From Aestuariivirga sp. (GTDB lineage: Bacteria; Pseudomonadota; Alphaproteobacteria; Rhizobiales; Aestuariivirgaceae), in assembly GCA_020252385.1 (NCBI GenBank), contig JADCDC010000274.1, positions 1 through 8,167 on the forward strand: a stretch of DNA of 8,167 nt. The letters are read 5' to 3'. The position numbers and the translations under genes were made by a program. The notes beneath the pieces were generated by a model that was given only the letters and a program-made list of their open reading frames with translations, searched no databases and was not told where the DNA came from. Below are positions 1 to 6,647 of the stretch, piece by piece (position 1 is the first letter of the stretch; each line of letters opens with the position of its first letter).

Positions 1-1106
1 CCCTGGTCAAGCAGGTTCTTGAGTGCCGCCGTGTCGGCGGGTTCCGAGATCTCGCCATAGGGCTCGAGCGCGCGCGAGGCGAAATAGAGCGGCGAGAGCA
101 GCGGCTGCGCCGTCTCGGCGGAAGTGCCGGACATCAGCCCCACGGTCTTCCGCCGCCAGCGGTCGTCCATCAGGAAGGTGGCGGCGGCGTTGCGCTCGCC
201 CTCGATCGAGAGCCGGCCCACCTCGTTCCGGAGTTCGACAGGAAGCTCGATCGCACCCTCTGCACGGGTGGCGCCGGCGGCGAATTTCAGTTCCGCCTCG
301 CCGAAGCTCCGGCCATTGCCCGCACGGGCGGACACGCGCGCGACCTGTTCCGGCCCGCCCGGCGCCCTGAGTGCCGTCACCTTGATCTGCCCGCCGGTGA
401 AGCCGGGGTTGGCCAGCGCCAGCGGCAGGGCGGAGGCCTCCGGCACGATCGCCTCGACGCTCGCCCCGCCGGTGCCAAGCCGCGTCAGGCCCTCGGCGAA
501 GGCCCGCGCCTTGCCGTCGTCGATGCCGTCGGTGAGCCAGATCACGCGCGGCGCTGCCTGATTGGCGAAGCGCGTGGTGAGCGCTGCGAGAAGCGCCTCC
601 CGGTCGGGGTCGATGGCGCGCGGCACCAGCGCCTGCGCGCGGGTCGCCGCATCGGCGGCGGCCTGGGGCTCGAGCGATTGCGGGCGAAGCTGCGGCGTCG
701 TGGTGGCGAGCGTCACCGGCGCCCCTGCGGCGGCAGCCCCGTCCAGGATCTCGTCCATCACCTCGCCCCGCTTGTCCCAGTCGCGGGCGGCGGCCCAGCT
801 GTCGTCGACGACCAGCAAGAGCGGCGTGCCGGACAGCGTGCCCACCCGGCCCGGCGCATAGAGCGGATGCGCCACCGCAAGGATCAGCAGTGCCGCGGCA
901 AGCAGCCTGAGCAGCAGGAGCCACCACGGCGTCTTGTCTGGCTGCTCCTCCCGGCTCACGAGGCCGAGGAGCAGGCGGATCGGCGGAAATCGCACCGTCT
1001 CGGGGCGCGGCGGCGTGAAGCGCAGGAGCCACCAGATGACCGGCAGCAGCAGGAGTGCGGCGAGTGCCAGCGGTGTCGTGAAGCTCAAGGCGGAGAGGAA
1101 ATTCAT
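1..1106 (-). CDS. BatA/DUF4159-type membrane protein with VWA-like domain (N-terminal part, cut by window edge)
   Basis: The frame is open from ATG at 1106 to the window edge, giving 368 codons with no stop; the C-terminus lies outside. An N-terminal BatA-like segment has two membrane helices, about residues 9-29 and 61-83, joined by a short loop containing an Arg-rich stretch. A von Willebrand A-like region follows. Its first strand ends in LLLVVDDSWAAA (97-108) and a later strand carries VIWLTDGIDDG (188-198). In DUF4159 proteins, usually around 900 residues, this half precedes the DUF4159 domain, which would lie beyond position 1. The metal site is degenerate: D101-x-S103-x-A105 where a MIDAS has DxSxS. 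A Shine-Dalgarno-like GAGAGGG sits 4 bases before the start. The ATG overlaps the DUF58 stop as ATGA, so translation is probably coupled. Together with MoxR and DUF58 it is likely a membrane partner of a MoxR chaperone system; its substrate is unknown. Confidence 0.85.
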   Translation of the reverse strand, partial: MNFLSALSFTTPLALAALLLLPVIWWLLRFTPPRPETVRFPPIRLLLGLVSREEQPDKTPWWLLLLRLLAAALLILAVAHPLYAPGRVGTLSGTPLLLVVDDSWAAARDWDKRGEVMDEILDGAAAAGAPVTLATTTPQLRPQSLEPQAAADAATRAQALVPRAIDPDREALLAALTTRFANQAAPRVIWLTDGIDDGKARAFAEGLTRLGTGGASVEAIVPEASALPLALANPGFTGGQIKVTALRAPGGPEQVARVSARAGNGRSFGEAELKFAAGATRAEGAIELPVELRNEVGRLSIEGERNAAATFLMDDRWRRKTVGLMSGTSAETAQPLLSPLYFASRALEPYGEISEPADTAALKNLLDQ

Positions 1107-1981
1107 CTGGCCCTCTCGCCCGAAATCAGCGCATGGAGTGCCAGCAGCGTTGCCGTGGGCGACTCGTCGGTGCGGTGCACCGTGAAGCTCCAGCCGATCC
1201 TGTTGCATAGGTCGCGGAGCGCCGCGCGGTGGCCCGCGAGCCTTTCCACATAGGCCTCGCGCAGCGTCTCGGTCTTGGGCGAGAGGAACTTGATGGGGCC
1301 CGCCATCTCGTGGAACTCGACGCGTCCGGAATAGGGCAGCGTCTCCTCGGCGGGGTCCACCACCTGCACCATGTGGCCCTTCACACCCGCCTCGGCGATG
1401 GGCGACACCGCCCGTGTGATGTCCGGGATGGAATCGAAGAAGTCGCCCGCCAGCACCGCGCTCGAGAAGCGCGGCATGCGCATGAAGCTCGGCAAGGGCG
1501 TTCCCTCTCCCTTCAGGAACCAACCGGCGATCTTGACGAGCTGGTTCCTCGCATGGTCCGGCGCATAGGGCGAGCCCAGAGCACTCACCCGCTCCTGCGC
1601 GCGCACCGCGAGCGAGGCGCTGGCCAGCGCCAGGAGCTGCGCGCGCTGGCGCTTCGTCACCTTGGCGAGATGCGAGTTGAAATCCATCGAGACGGAGGGC
1701 GAGGCCCAGACCCACAGCGTGTTGGCGGCCTCCCATTCATTCTCGCGAATATACACGCGGTCGGAGCGGGCAGACTTGTGCCAGTCGATGCGCTGCGTCG
1801 AATCGCCGAAGCTGTAGGGGCGGTACTGCCAGAAGCTCTCGCCCGGCCCGGCGCGCTTCCTCCCATGCTCGCCAAGGATCACGGTCGCGGCAATGCGCTC
1901 GGCTTCCACGAGAAGCGGCGGAAGTGCGCGCGAAGCGGCCGCGGCGCGGTCGGCTAAGGAAAGGGCCTGGGCCTGTGTCAT
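1103..1981 (-). CDS. DUF58 domain protein, MoxR partner
   Basis: This is a 292-residue protein, a normal length for the family. The DUF58 signature is at about residues 40-84: GRKRAGPGESFWQYRPY, then GDSTQRIDWHKSAR and the RE-x-E segment after VYIRE. The R-P-Y, GD, IDW and SAR residues are the conserved core of DUF58. The remainder resembles the VWA-like fold that accompanies it. I see no convincing membrane helix, so it is probably cytoplasmic or peripheral. DUF58 proteins are almost always encoded beside MoxR ATPases and are thought to link the ATPase to VWA-domain partners; the biochemical role is unresolved. The start ATG is 5 bases after the MoxR stop, and its own TGA overlaps the next ATG. 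The three genes therefore read as one operon in the order moxR, DUF58, BatA-like. Confidence 0.93.
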   Translation of the reverse strand: MTQAQALSLADRAAAASRALPPLLVEAERIAATVILGEHGRKRAGPGESFWQYRPYSFGDSTQRIDWHKSARSDRVYIRENEWEAANTLWVWASPSVSMDFNSHLAKVTKRQRAQLLALASASLAVRAQERVSALGSPYAPDHARNQLVKIAGWFLKGEGTPLPSFMRMPRFSSAVLAGDFFDSIPDITRAVSPIAEAGVKGHMVQVVDPAEETLPYSGRVEFHEMAGPIKFLSPKTETLREAYVERLAGHRAALRDLCNRIGWSFTVHRTDESPTATLLALHALISGERAR

Positions 1982-1986
1982 GCCGC

Positions 1987-2985
1987 TCAGGCGATCAGCT
2001 TCGACAGGCGCTCGATGGTGCCGGCGATGGTGTGCCCATCAGCACGGGCGGTGAAGTTCAGCGCCATGCGGTGGCGGAACACCGGGCCCATCAGCGCCAT
2101 CACGTCATCGAGCGAGGGCGACAGCCGGCCCTGCAGCAGCGCGCGGGCGCGCGCCCCCAGCATCAGCGACTGCGAGGCGCGGGGCGAGGGGCCCCAGGCC
2201 ACGTTCTTGTTGACGAAGTCGTCGGCCTCGGGGCCGGGGCGCGCGGCGCGCACCACGCGCAGGATCGCCTCCGCCACCTGCTCGCCCACGGGGATCAGGC
2301 GCGTCAGGCGCTGGGCGTTCATAAGCTCGGTGGTGGTGAGCACCTTCTCCGCCTGCTCCTCCCCCGCACCCGTCGTCGCGAACAGCATGCGCCGCTCGGC
2401 GTCGAGCGAGGGGTAGGGCACGTCGATCTGCACGAGGAAGCGGTCGAGCTGTGCTTCGGGCAGGGGATAGGTGCCTTCCTGCTCGATCGGGTTCTGTGTC
2501 GCCAGCACGTGGAACGGGCGCGGCAGGTCATGGCGCACGCCCGCCACCGTCACATGGTGCTCCTGCATCGCCTGGAGCAGGGCAGACTGGGTGCGGGGCG
2601 AGGCGCGGTTGATCTCATCCGCCATCATCAGCTGGCAGAACACGGGGCCCTGCACGAAGCGGAACTGGCGCCTGCCGCCCTCGCTCTCGTCCAGCACCTC
2701 GGAGCCCAGAATATCGGCGGGCATCAGGTCGGGGGTGAACTGCACGCGCTTCTCATCGAGGCCGAGGACACGTCCCAGCGTCGAGGCAAGCTTGGTCTTG
2801 GCAAGGCCGGGCGCGCCCACCAGCAGCGCGTGGCCGCCGCCCAGGATGGCGATCAGCACCTGTTCCACCACCTCGTCCTGTCCGAAGATGACGCGGCCGA
2901 TGGAGGCGCGCGCCTGGACGAGGCGCTCGCCGGCGGCCTCCATGTCGGTGATGATCTGGCGGTCTGCTTCGTTGATGCTGGGCAT
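1987..2985 (-). CDS. MoxR-family AAA+ ATPase
   Basis: This is a 332-residue protein, typical of MoxR ATPases. Visible motifs are Walker A GAPGLAKT (57-64), Walker B LMMADEINRASP (119-130), sensor 1 LATQNPIEQEG (161-171), a conserved YPLPEAQLDRF segment (173-183) and a sensor-2 region near GPSPRASQSL. MoxR proteins are hexameric ATPases that act as chaperones in assembling or activating complexes, usually with DUF58 and VWA proteins as here. I chose ATG at 2985 because the protein then begins MPSINEADRQ, as MoxR proteins usually do. The same frame stays open upstream to 3495, but that extension lies antisense to the DUF1285 gene and looks like nothing known. An in-frame GTG three codons upstream (2994) is an alternative start. 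No Shine-Dalgarno is visible; a TATAGT box only 7 bases upstream suggests a very short or absent leader. Confidence 0.95.
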   Translation of the reverse strand: MPSINEADRQIITDMEAAGERLVQARASIGRVIFGQDEVVEQVLIAILGGGHALLVGAPGLAKTKLASTLGRVLGLDEKRVQFTPDLMPADILGSEVLDESEGGRRQFRFVQGPVFCQLMMADEINRASPRTQSALLQAMQEHHVTVAGVRHDLPRPFHVLATQNPIEQEGTYPLPEAQLDRFLVQIDVPYPSLDAERRMLFATTGAGEEQAEKVLTTTELMNAQRLTRLIPVGEQVAEAILRVVRAARPGPEADDFVNKNVAWGPSPRASQSLMLGARARALLQGRLSPSLDDVMALMGPVFRHRMALNFTARADGHTIAGTIERLSKLIA

Positions 2986-2992
2986 GGGGCTC

Positions 2993-2998
2993 ACTATA
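2993..2998 (-). promoter_or_regulatory. Candidate -10 box TATAGT for the MoxR operon
   Basis: On the minus strand TATAGT matches TATAAT at five of six positions and ends 7 bases before the MoxR ATG. A start point the usual 7 or so bases downstream would fall at or beside the A of the ATG, giving a leaderless or nearly leaderless mRNA. This fits the lack of a Shine-Dalgarno. No good -35 is visible at 16-18 bases upstream, so this is tentative. Confidence 0.35.
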
Positions 2999-3048
2999 GT
3001 TCGCGGAATCCGGCCATATTGCGGGCACGGCGCTGTTGCTCTTAATGA

Positions 3049-3068
3049 CATCCTCGTGAACGAGAATG
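3049..3068. promoter_or_regulatory. Imperfect palindrome, candidate operator
   Basis: The 20 bases CATCCTCGTGAACGAGAATG form two 9-base arms around a central GA, with 8 of 9 positions complementary. The inner five pairs (CTCGT/ACGAG) are perfect. It lies mid-way in the divergent intergenic region and next to the -35-like ATGACA. Its size and symmetry suit a dimeric helix-turn-helix regulator, but a short RNA hairpin in the DUF1285 leader is equally possible. No known regulator motif was recognised. Confidence 0.4.
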
Positions 3069-3117
3069 GCCTAAAAGAGGCAGCGCCCGCCCCTGATTCT
3101 GGAGTTACGACCGCGCC

Positions 3118-3699
3118 ATGAGCACAGATCAGAGAGACGCAGGCAACCCCCTCCGGGGGCTGGGCGAGGCAAAGGGCCTCAAGGGCCCGCCGCCGGTCGA
3201 TCAGTGGAACCCGCCCTTCTGCGGCGACATCGACATGCGTATCGCCGCCGACGGCACGTGGTTCTACATGAATTCGCCCATCGGGCGCAAACCGCTGGTC
3301 AGGCTCTTCGCCTCCGTGCTGCGCCGCGACGCGGACGGTAGGTACTATCTCGTCACGCCTGTGGAAAAGGTCGGCATCAGGGTCGATGACGCGCCCTTCA
3401 CGGCGATCCGCATGACGGTCGAGGGCGAGGGATGCAACCAGACGATCCGCTTCGAGACCAATGTCGAGGATGAGGTGAGCGTGGATGAGGCCCATCCCCT
3501 GCGCTTCGCCGAGGAACAGGGAACGGGCGGTCTCAAGCCCTATGTACTGGTCCGCGGCCGCCTCGAGGCGCTGGTCAGCCGGGCGCTTTTCTATGACCTT
3601 GCGGCGGCGGGCACGGTGGAGGAGGGCTGGTTCGGCGTCTGGTCCTCCGGGCGCTTCTACCCGATGCAGAAGGCCGCCGAGATCGGGCTCGCCTCTTGA
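3118..3699 (+). CDS. DUF1285 family protein
   Basis: This is a 193-residue protein matching the DUF1285 family as I know it. It has an N-terminal PPVDQWNPPFCGDIDMRI segment (25-42), the core WFYMNSPIGRKPLVRLFASV (48-67), then YYLVTPVEKVGIRVDDAPF (76-94). Members are small soluble proteins with a two-domain beta-rich fold and no established function. There is no signal peptide or membrane segment. It heads the plus-strand operon, and its TGA overlaps the TTG start of the Nudix gene. DUF1285 next to Nudix and cca is, to my recollection, a recurrent arrangement in Hyphomicrobiales, suggesting shared housekeeping regulation rather than a specific pathway. Confidence 0.9.
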   Translation: MSTDQRDAGNPLRGLGEAKGLKGPPPVDQWNPPFCGDIDMRIAADGTWFYMNSPIGRKPLVRLFASVLRRDADGRYYLVTPVEKVGIRVDDAPFTAIRMTVEGEGCNQTIRFETNVEDEVSVDEAHPLRFAEEQGTGGLKPYVLVRGRLEALVSRALFYDLAAAGTVEEGWFGVWSSGRFYPMQKAAEIGLAS

Positions 3700-4328
3700 G
3701 CCACCGATTCGATGAAGATGAATTCCGCGAGCTGGCCCCCGTCCGCCTGCACGAGTCCCCGCCGCTCGTGCCCCGGCGCAGCGACGATGACCTGAACCCC
3801 GAGGCGCGGATGATCCCCCAGGGCGAGGAGCCGCGGGCCGCCGCCGTGCTGGTGCCGCTGGTGGCGCGGCCCACCGGCCTCCACATGCTCCTCACCCAGC
3901 GCCAGCCGCATCTGCGCCAGCACGCGGGGCAGGTCGCCTTCCCGGGCGGGCGGGTCGATGATGCCGACCCCGGCCCCGTCGCCGCCGCCCTGCGCGAGAC
4001 GGAGGAAGAGACCGGCATTCCGCCCGGCTTCGTGGACCCCGTGGGCTTCCTCGACACCTATCTCACCAGCACCAACTACCGGGTGGTGCCCGTGGTGGGC
4101 ATCCTCAGGCCGGGCTTCACGGTGGTCCCGCACGAGCACGAGGTGGCGGAGGTCTTCGAGGTTCCGCTCGCCTTCCTCATGAACCCCGCGCATCACGAGC
4201 GGCACTCGCGCGACTGGCAGGGGAGGCTGCGCTACTACTACGCCATGCCCTGGCAGGGGCGCTACATCTGGGGCGCCACGGCCGGCATGATCCGCAACCT
4301 CTATTCCCTGATGTATGAAAGGCCTTAA
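3696..4328 (+). CDS. Nudix CoA pyrophosphatase (NudL/YeaB-like)
   Basis: This is a 210-residue Nudix hydrolase. The CoA-pyrophosphatase signature LLTQRQPHLRQHAGQVAFPGG (65-85) runs directly into the Nudix box, which ends in RETEEETGI (100-108); E101, E104 and E105 are the expected metal ligands. The C-terminal pattern, including WGATAGMI, also matches E. coli NudL. The predicted reaction is cleavage of CoA and its derivatives to 4'-phosphopantetheine and 3',5'-ADP, cleaning damaged CoA. The start is a TTG that overlaps the DUF1285 stop (TTGA). It is preferred to the first in-frame ATG (codon 39, position 3810) because the N-terminal segment FRELAPVRL resembles the conserved start of rhizobial homologues and coupling is obvious. 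No good Shine-Dalgarno is present, so expression may depend on translation of DUF1285. Substrate is inferred from the family only. Confidence 0.92.
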   Translation: MSHRFDEDEFRELAPVRLHESPPLVPRRSDDDLNPEARMIPQGEEPRAAAVLVPLVARPTGLHMLLTQRQPHLRQHAGQVAFPGGRVDDADPGPVAAALRETEEETGIPPGFVDPVGFLDTYLTSTNYRVVPVVGILRPGFTVVPHEHEVAEVFEVPLAFLMNPAHHERHSRDWQGRLRYYYAMPWQGRYIWGATAGMIRNLYSLMYERP

Positions 4329-4338
4329 GCTGGGGGCC

Positions 4339-5520
4339 ATGAGCGATCTTCCCTCCCTCGCCGCGGCCCCCTGGCTCAAGGCGCCGGCGCTGCAGCGCAT
4401 CTTCGCCGCCATCGCGGTGCGGGGCGGCGAGGCGCGCGTGGTGGGAGGCGCGGTGCGCAACGCGCTGATGGGCGAGCAGGTGACGGAGGTGGACATCGCC
4501 GCCACCCTCTCGCCCGATGAGGTGACGGCGGCCTGCACCGCGGTGGGCCTGACTGTGCATCCGACCGGCATCGATCACGGCACGGTGACGGTGGTGGCCG
4601 ATCACCACCCCTATGAGGTGACGACACTCCGCCACGACGTCGAGACCGACGGACGGCGCGCGAAGGTGACCTTCACCGGCGACTGGGAAGCCGACGCCAT
4701 GCGCCGCGACTTCACCATGAACGCGCTCTATTGCGACGCCCGGGGCGTGATCCATGATCCGACCGGCGGCTACCCCGACATCCTCGCGCGCCGCGTGGTC
4801 TTTGTCGGCGATCCCGGCCAGAGGATCGGCGAGGATTATCTCCGCATCCTGCGCTTCTTCCGCTTCCATGCACGCTATGGCGAGGGCGCGCCCGATGAGG
4901 CGGGGCTTCAGGCCTGCAAGCGCCTCAAGGCGGGGCTCGACGGGCTTTCGGCCGAGCGCATCCGCCAGGAAATGTTCAAGCTGATGGCGGCCAAAGGAGC
5001 CGTGCCGACGCTCATGCTGATGGCGGAGCATGACATTCTCGGCCATCTTCTTCCGTATACGGAGGAGTGGCGGGTGCTGGAGCGCCTGCCGCCCGACCCG
5101 TTGCTGAGGCTCGCCGTGCTGGCGCGCGATCCGGTTGCCATGAAGCAGCGCTGGCGGCTCTCGAACCATGAGGGCCGGAGGCTCGAGGCCATCGCGTCGC
5201 TGAACCCGCCAACGCCGGCGCTGCGTGACATGGAGCAGAAGATCGTGCTCTACCAGATCGGCATCGAGGCCTTCGAGGACCTGGTGCGGATCGCCTGGGC
5301 GCGCAGCGATGCACCGATGGACGATCCCGGCTGGCAGCACCTGCTGGCCCTGCCGGAGCGCTGGGCCGTTCCGGTGCTGCCGGTCTCGGGCGGCGATCTT
5401 CTGGCGGCGGGCATGAACCCCGGTCCCGAAATCGGCGTAACGCTTCGGGCGCTGGAGGACTGGTGGGTGGCCTCGGGCTTCGCGCCGGGCAAGAAAGAGC
5501 TTTTGAAACGTCTGGCATAG
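4339..5520 (+). CDS. cca: CCA-adding tRNA nucleotidyltransferase (class II)
   Basis: This 393-residue enzyme adds or repairs the 3' CCA end of tRNAs using CTP and ATP without a nucleic-acid template. Visible motifs are GGAVRN (36-41), the catalytic carboxylate pair at E50-V-D52, YEVTTLRHD (92-100), RRDFTMNALY (122-131), and GEDYLRILRFFRF (164-176), which contains the EDxxR nucleotide-selecting motif. The C-terminal half is the helical tRNA-binding part. The usual D-x-D pair is E-x-D here (codon GAG at 4486-4488). The start at 4339 gives MSDLPSLAAAPWLKAP, which matches rhizobial homologues from the PWLKAPALQR region on and has a G-rich stretch just upstream. ATG at 4315, inside the end of the Nudix gene, would add eight residues and lacks a ribosome binding site. 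Ten bases separate it from the Nudix stop and nine from the cupin start. Confidence 0.95.
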   Translation: MSDLPSLAAAPWLKAPALQRIFAAIAVRGGEARVVGGAVRNALMGEQVTEVDIAATLSPDEVTAACTAVGLTVHPTGIDHGTVTVVADHHPYEVTTLRHDVETDGRRAKVTFTGDWEADAMRRDFTMNALYCDARGVIHDPTGGYPDILARRVVFVGDPGQRIGEDYLRILRFFRFHARYGEGAPDEAGLQACKRLKAGLDGLSAERIRQEMFKLMAAKGAVPTLMLMAEHDILGHLLPYTEEWRVLERLPPDPLLRLAVLARDPVAMKQRWRLSNHEGRRLEAIASLNPPTPALRDMEQKIVLYQIGIEAFEDLVRIAWARSDAPMDDPGWQHLLALPERWAVPVLPVSGGDLLAAGMNPGPEIGVTLRALEDWWVASGFAPGKKELLKRLA

Positions 5521-5529
5521 GGAGAAACC

Positions 5530-5895
5530 ATGGCCGACATCCTGGTGATGAAGACGAAGGGCAAGACCGCGCCCGAGCCCGAGAAGGGCAGGCCCGACAA
5601 GGCCAAGCTGGTCAAGGGTCAGTACCGCACCAAGACCTGGAACCATTTCACCGGCGAGGATGACCGGCTGTTCTGCGGCATCTGGGAATCGACGCCCGGC
5701 AAGGTCACGATCGACTACAAGGAGTGGGAGTTCTGCCACTTCATCTCCGGCAAGGCGGTGCTCACCAATGAGGAGGGCAAGTCCTGGACGCTCAAGAAGG
5801 GTGACGCCTTCATCATCCCGGCGGGCTTCAAGGGCACCTGGGAGACGGTGAAGAAGGTCAGGAAGCATTACGTCATCCTGATGCCGAAGCCGTGA
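5530..5895 (+). CDS. Small cupin-domain protein (cupin_3-like)
   Basis: This is a 121-residue single-domain cupin. A Lys/Glu/Pro-rich N-terminus (about 8-30) precedes the barrel. Cupin motif 1 is around EFCHFISGKAVLTNEEG (67-83) and motif 2 around GDAFIIPAGFKGTWE (91-105). The preceding CGIWESTPGK (49-58) is characteristic of the short cupin_3 (DUF861) group. Candidate metal ligands are E67 and H70, but the set is incomplete compared with catalytic cupins, so it may bind a small molecule rather than catalyse a reaction. It has a strong ribosome binding site (AGGGAG, 5 bases before the ATG) formed partly by the cca stop. Its TGA overlaps the GTG start of the SDR gene. A role in pterin or folate metabolism is possible from context only. 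Confidence 0.9.
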   Translation: MADILVMKTKGKTAPEPEKGRPDKAKLVKGQYRTKTWNHFTGEDDRLFCGIWESTPGKVTIDYKEWEFCHFISGKAVLTNEEGKSWTLKKGDAFIIPAGFKGTWETVKKVRKHYVILMPKP

Positions 5896-6647
5896 GCCGC
5901 TCGGTTCTTGTCACCGGTTCAGCCAAGCGCATCGGGCGCAGGCTGGCGCTTGACCTTGCATCGGACGGCTGGGACGTGGCGGTCCACTGCAACGCCTCGA
6001 TCGCGGAGGCCGAGGAGGTTGCGGGCCTGATCCGCGGCATGGGCCGGCGCGCGGTGATCGTGCGCGGCGACCTCTCGCGGGACGACGTGCCGGACCGGCT
6101 GATCGCGGAGGCCTCCGCCGCGCTGAGCGGCCTCATCTGCCTCGTCAACAACGCCTCGCTGTTCGAGCCGGACGAGGTGGGGAGCATCACGCAGGCGAGC
6201 TGGGCCGAGCATCTCGACACCAATCTCCGCGCCCCCGTCTTCCTGTCCCAGGCCTTCGCCCGCCAGCTGCCCGATGGCGAGGAGGGCAACATCATCTCGA
6301 TCATCGACCAGCGGGTGTGGAAGCTCAATCCGCGGTTCTTCTCCTACACCACCTCGAAGTCCGGACTGTGGACGGCAACCCGCACGCTCGCCCAGGCGCT
6401 GGCGCCCAGGATCCGCGTCAATGCCATCGGGCCCGGTCCCGCCCTGCCATCGGCGCGCATGGACCAGGCGGAGTTCGACAAGCAGGCCAAGCTGACGCTT
6501 CTGGGCCGCGGCACGTCGCCGGCGGAGATTTCCGCCGCCGTGAAATTCATATTGTCCCAGCCCTCGCTCACCGGCCAGATGATCGCGCTGGACGGTGGCC
6601 AGCATCTGGTCTGGCAGACGCCGGACGTGGTCGAGGTGAATGAATGA
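5892..6647 (+). CDS. SDR oxidoreductase, pteridine-reductase / FolM-like
   Basis: This is a 251-residue short-chain dehydrogenase. The cofactor motif is TGSAKRIGR (8-16), with Arg in place of the second Gly as in pteridine reductases. NNAS is at 86-89, and the catalytic set is D139, Y152 and K156 within IIDQRVWKLNPRFFSYTTSK. The Asp-to-Tyr spacing of 13 equals that of Leishmania PTR1 (D181, Y194), where Asp replaces the usual Ser. The C-terminal DGGQHLVWQTPDV is typical of this rhizobial subgroup. The likely activity is NADPH-dependent reduction of dihydropterins such as dihydromonapterin or dihydrofolate, as for FolM. Coupling to folB through an ATGA overlap supports a pterin role. The GTG start (overlapping the cupin stop, GTGA) is chosen because the Rossmann motif begins at residue 4; no strong ribosome binding site is seen. 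An unrelated SDR substrate cannot be excluded. Confidence 0.88.
   Translation: MSRSVLVTGSAKRIGRRLALDLASDGWDVAVHCNASIAEAEEVAGLIRGMGRRAVIVRGDLSRDDVPDRLIAEASAALSGLICLVNNASLFEPDEVGSITQASWAEHLDTNLRAPVFLSQAFARQLPDGEEGNIISIIDQRVWKLNPRFFSYTTSKSGLWTATRTLAQALAPRIRVNAIGPGPALPSARMDQAEFDKQAKLTLLGRGTSPAEISAAVKFILSQPSLTGQMIALDGGQHLVWQTPDVVEVNE

Larger units (their letters stand above)
2986..3117. promoter_or_regulatory. Divergent intergenic control region (MoxR operon / DUF1285 operon)
   Basis: These 132 bases separate two divergently transcribed operons and must hold both promoters unless these lie inside the genes. It contains the TATAGT box for the minus strand and the palindrome listed separately. On the plus strand, ATGACA at 3045-3050 resembles a -35 box (5 of 6 to TTGACA), but the best -10-like sequence after it, around CCTAAA at 3070-3075, is poor with a long spacer. 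GGAG at 3101-3104 is the probable ribosome binding site for the DUF1285 gene, though 13 bases from the ATG is on the long side. Confidence 0.55.

Noticed and set aside
7..1032. 341-codon frame on the minus strand at the left edge
   Set aside because: It is out of frame with the BatA/DUF4159 gene, which has recognisable membrane helices and VWA-like strands, a ribosome binding site and an ATGA overlap.
1924..3045. Open frame of 373 codons on the plus strand
   Set aside because: It is antisense to moxR, whose Walker and sensor motifs are clear. The translated frame is rich in His, Gly and Arg and resembles no family.
3019..3047. TTGCGG-N17-TTAATG as a plus-strand promoter
   Set aside because: The spacing is ideal, but the second hexamer matches TATAAT at only two of six positions.
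2986..3495. 170-residue N-terminal extension of MoxR
   Set aside because: The frame is open but would lie antisense to the DUF1285 coding sequence and span the divergent control region. MoxR proteins normally start where MPSINEADRQ begins.
4177..5868. Long open frame of 563 codons on the minus strand
   Set aside because: It runs antisense to the end of the Nudix gene, all of cca and most of the cupin gene. Its composition (His, Arg, Gly, Ala-rich, no domain) is typical of a shadow frame in high-GC DNA.
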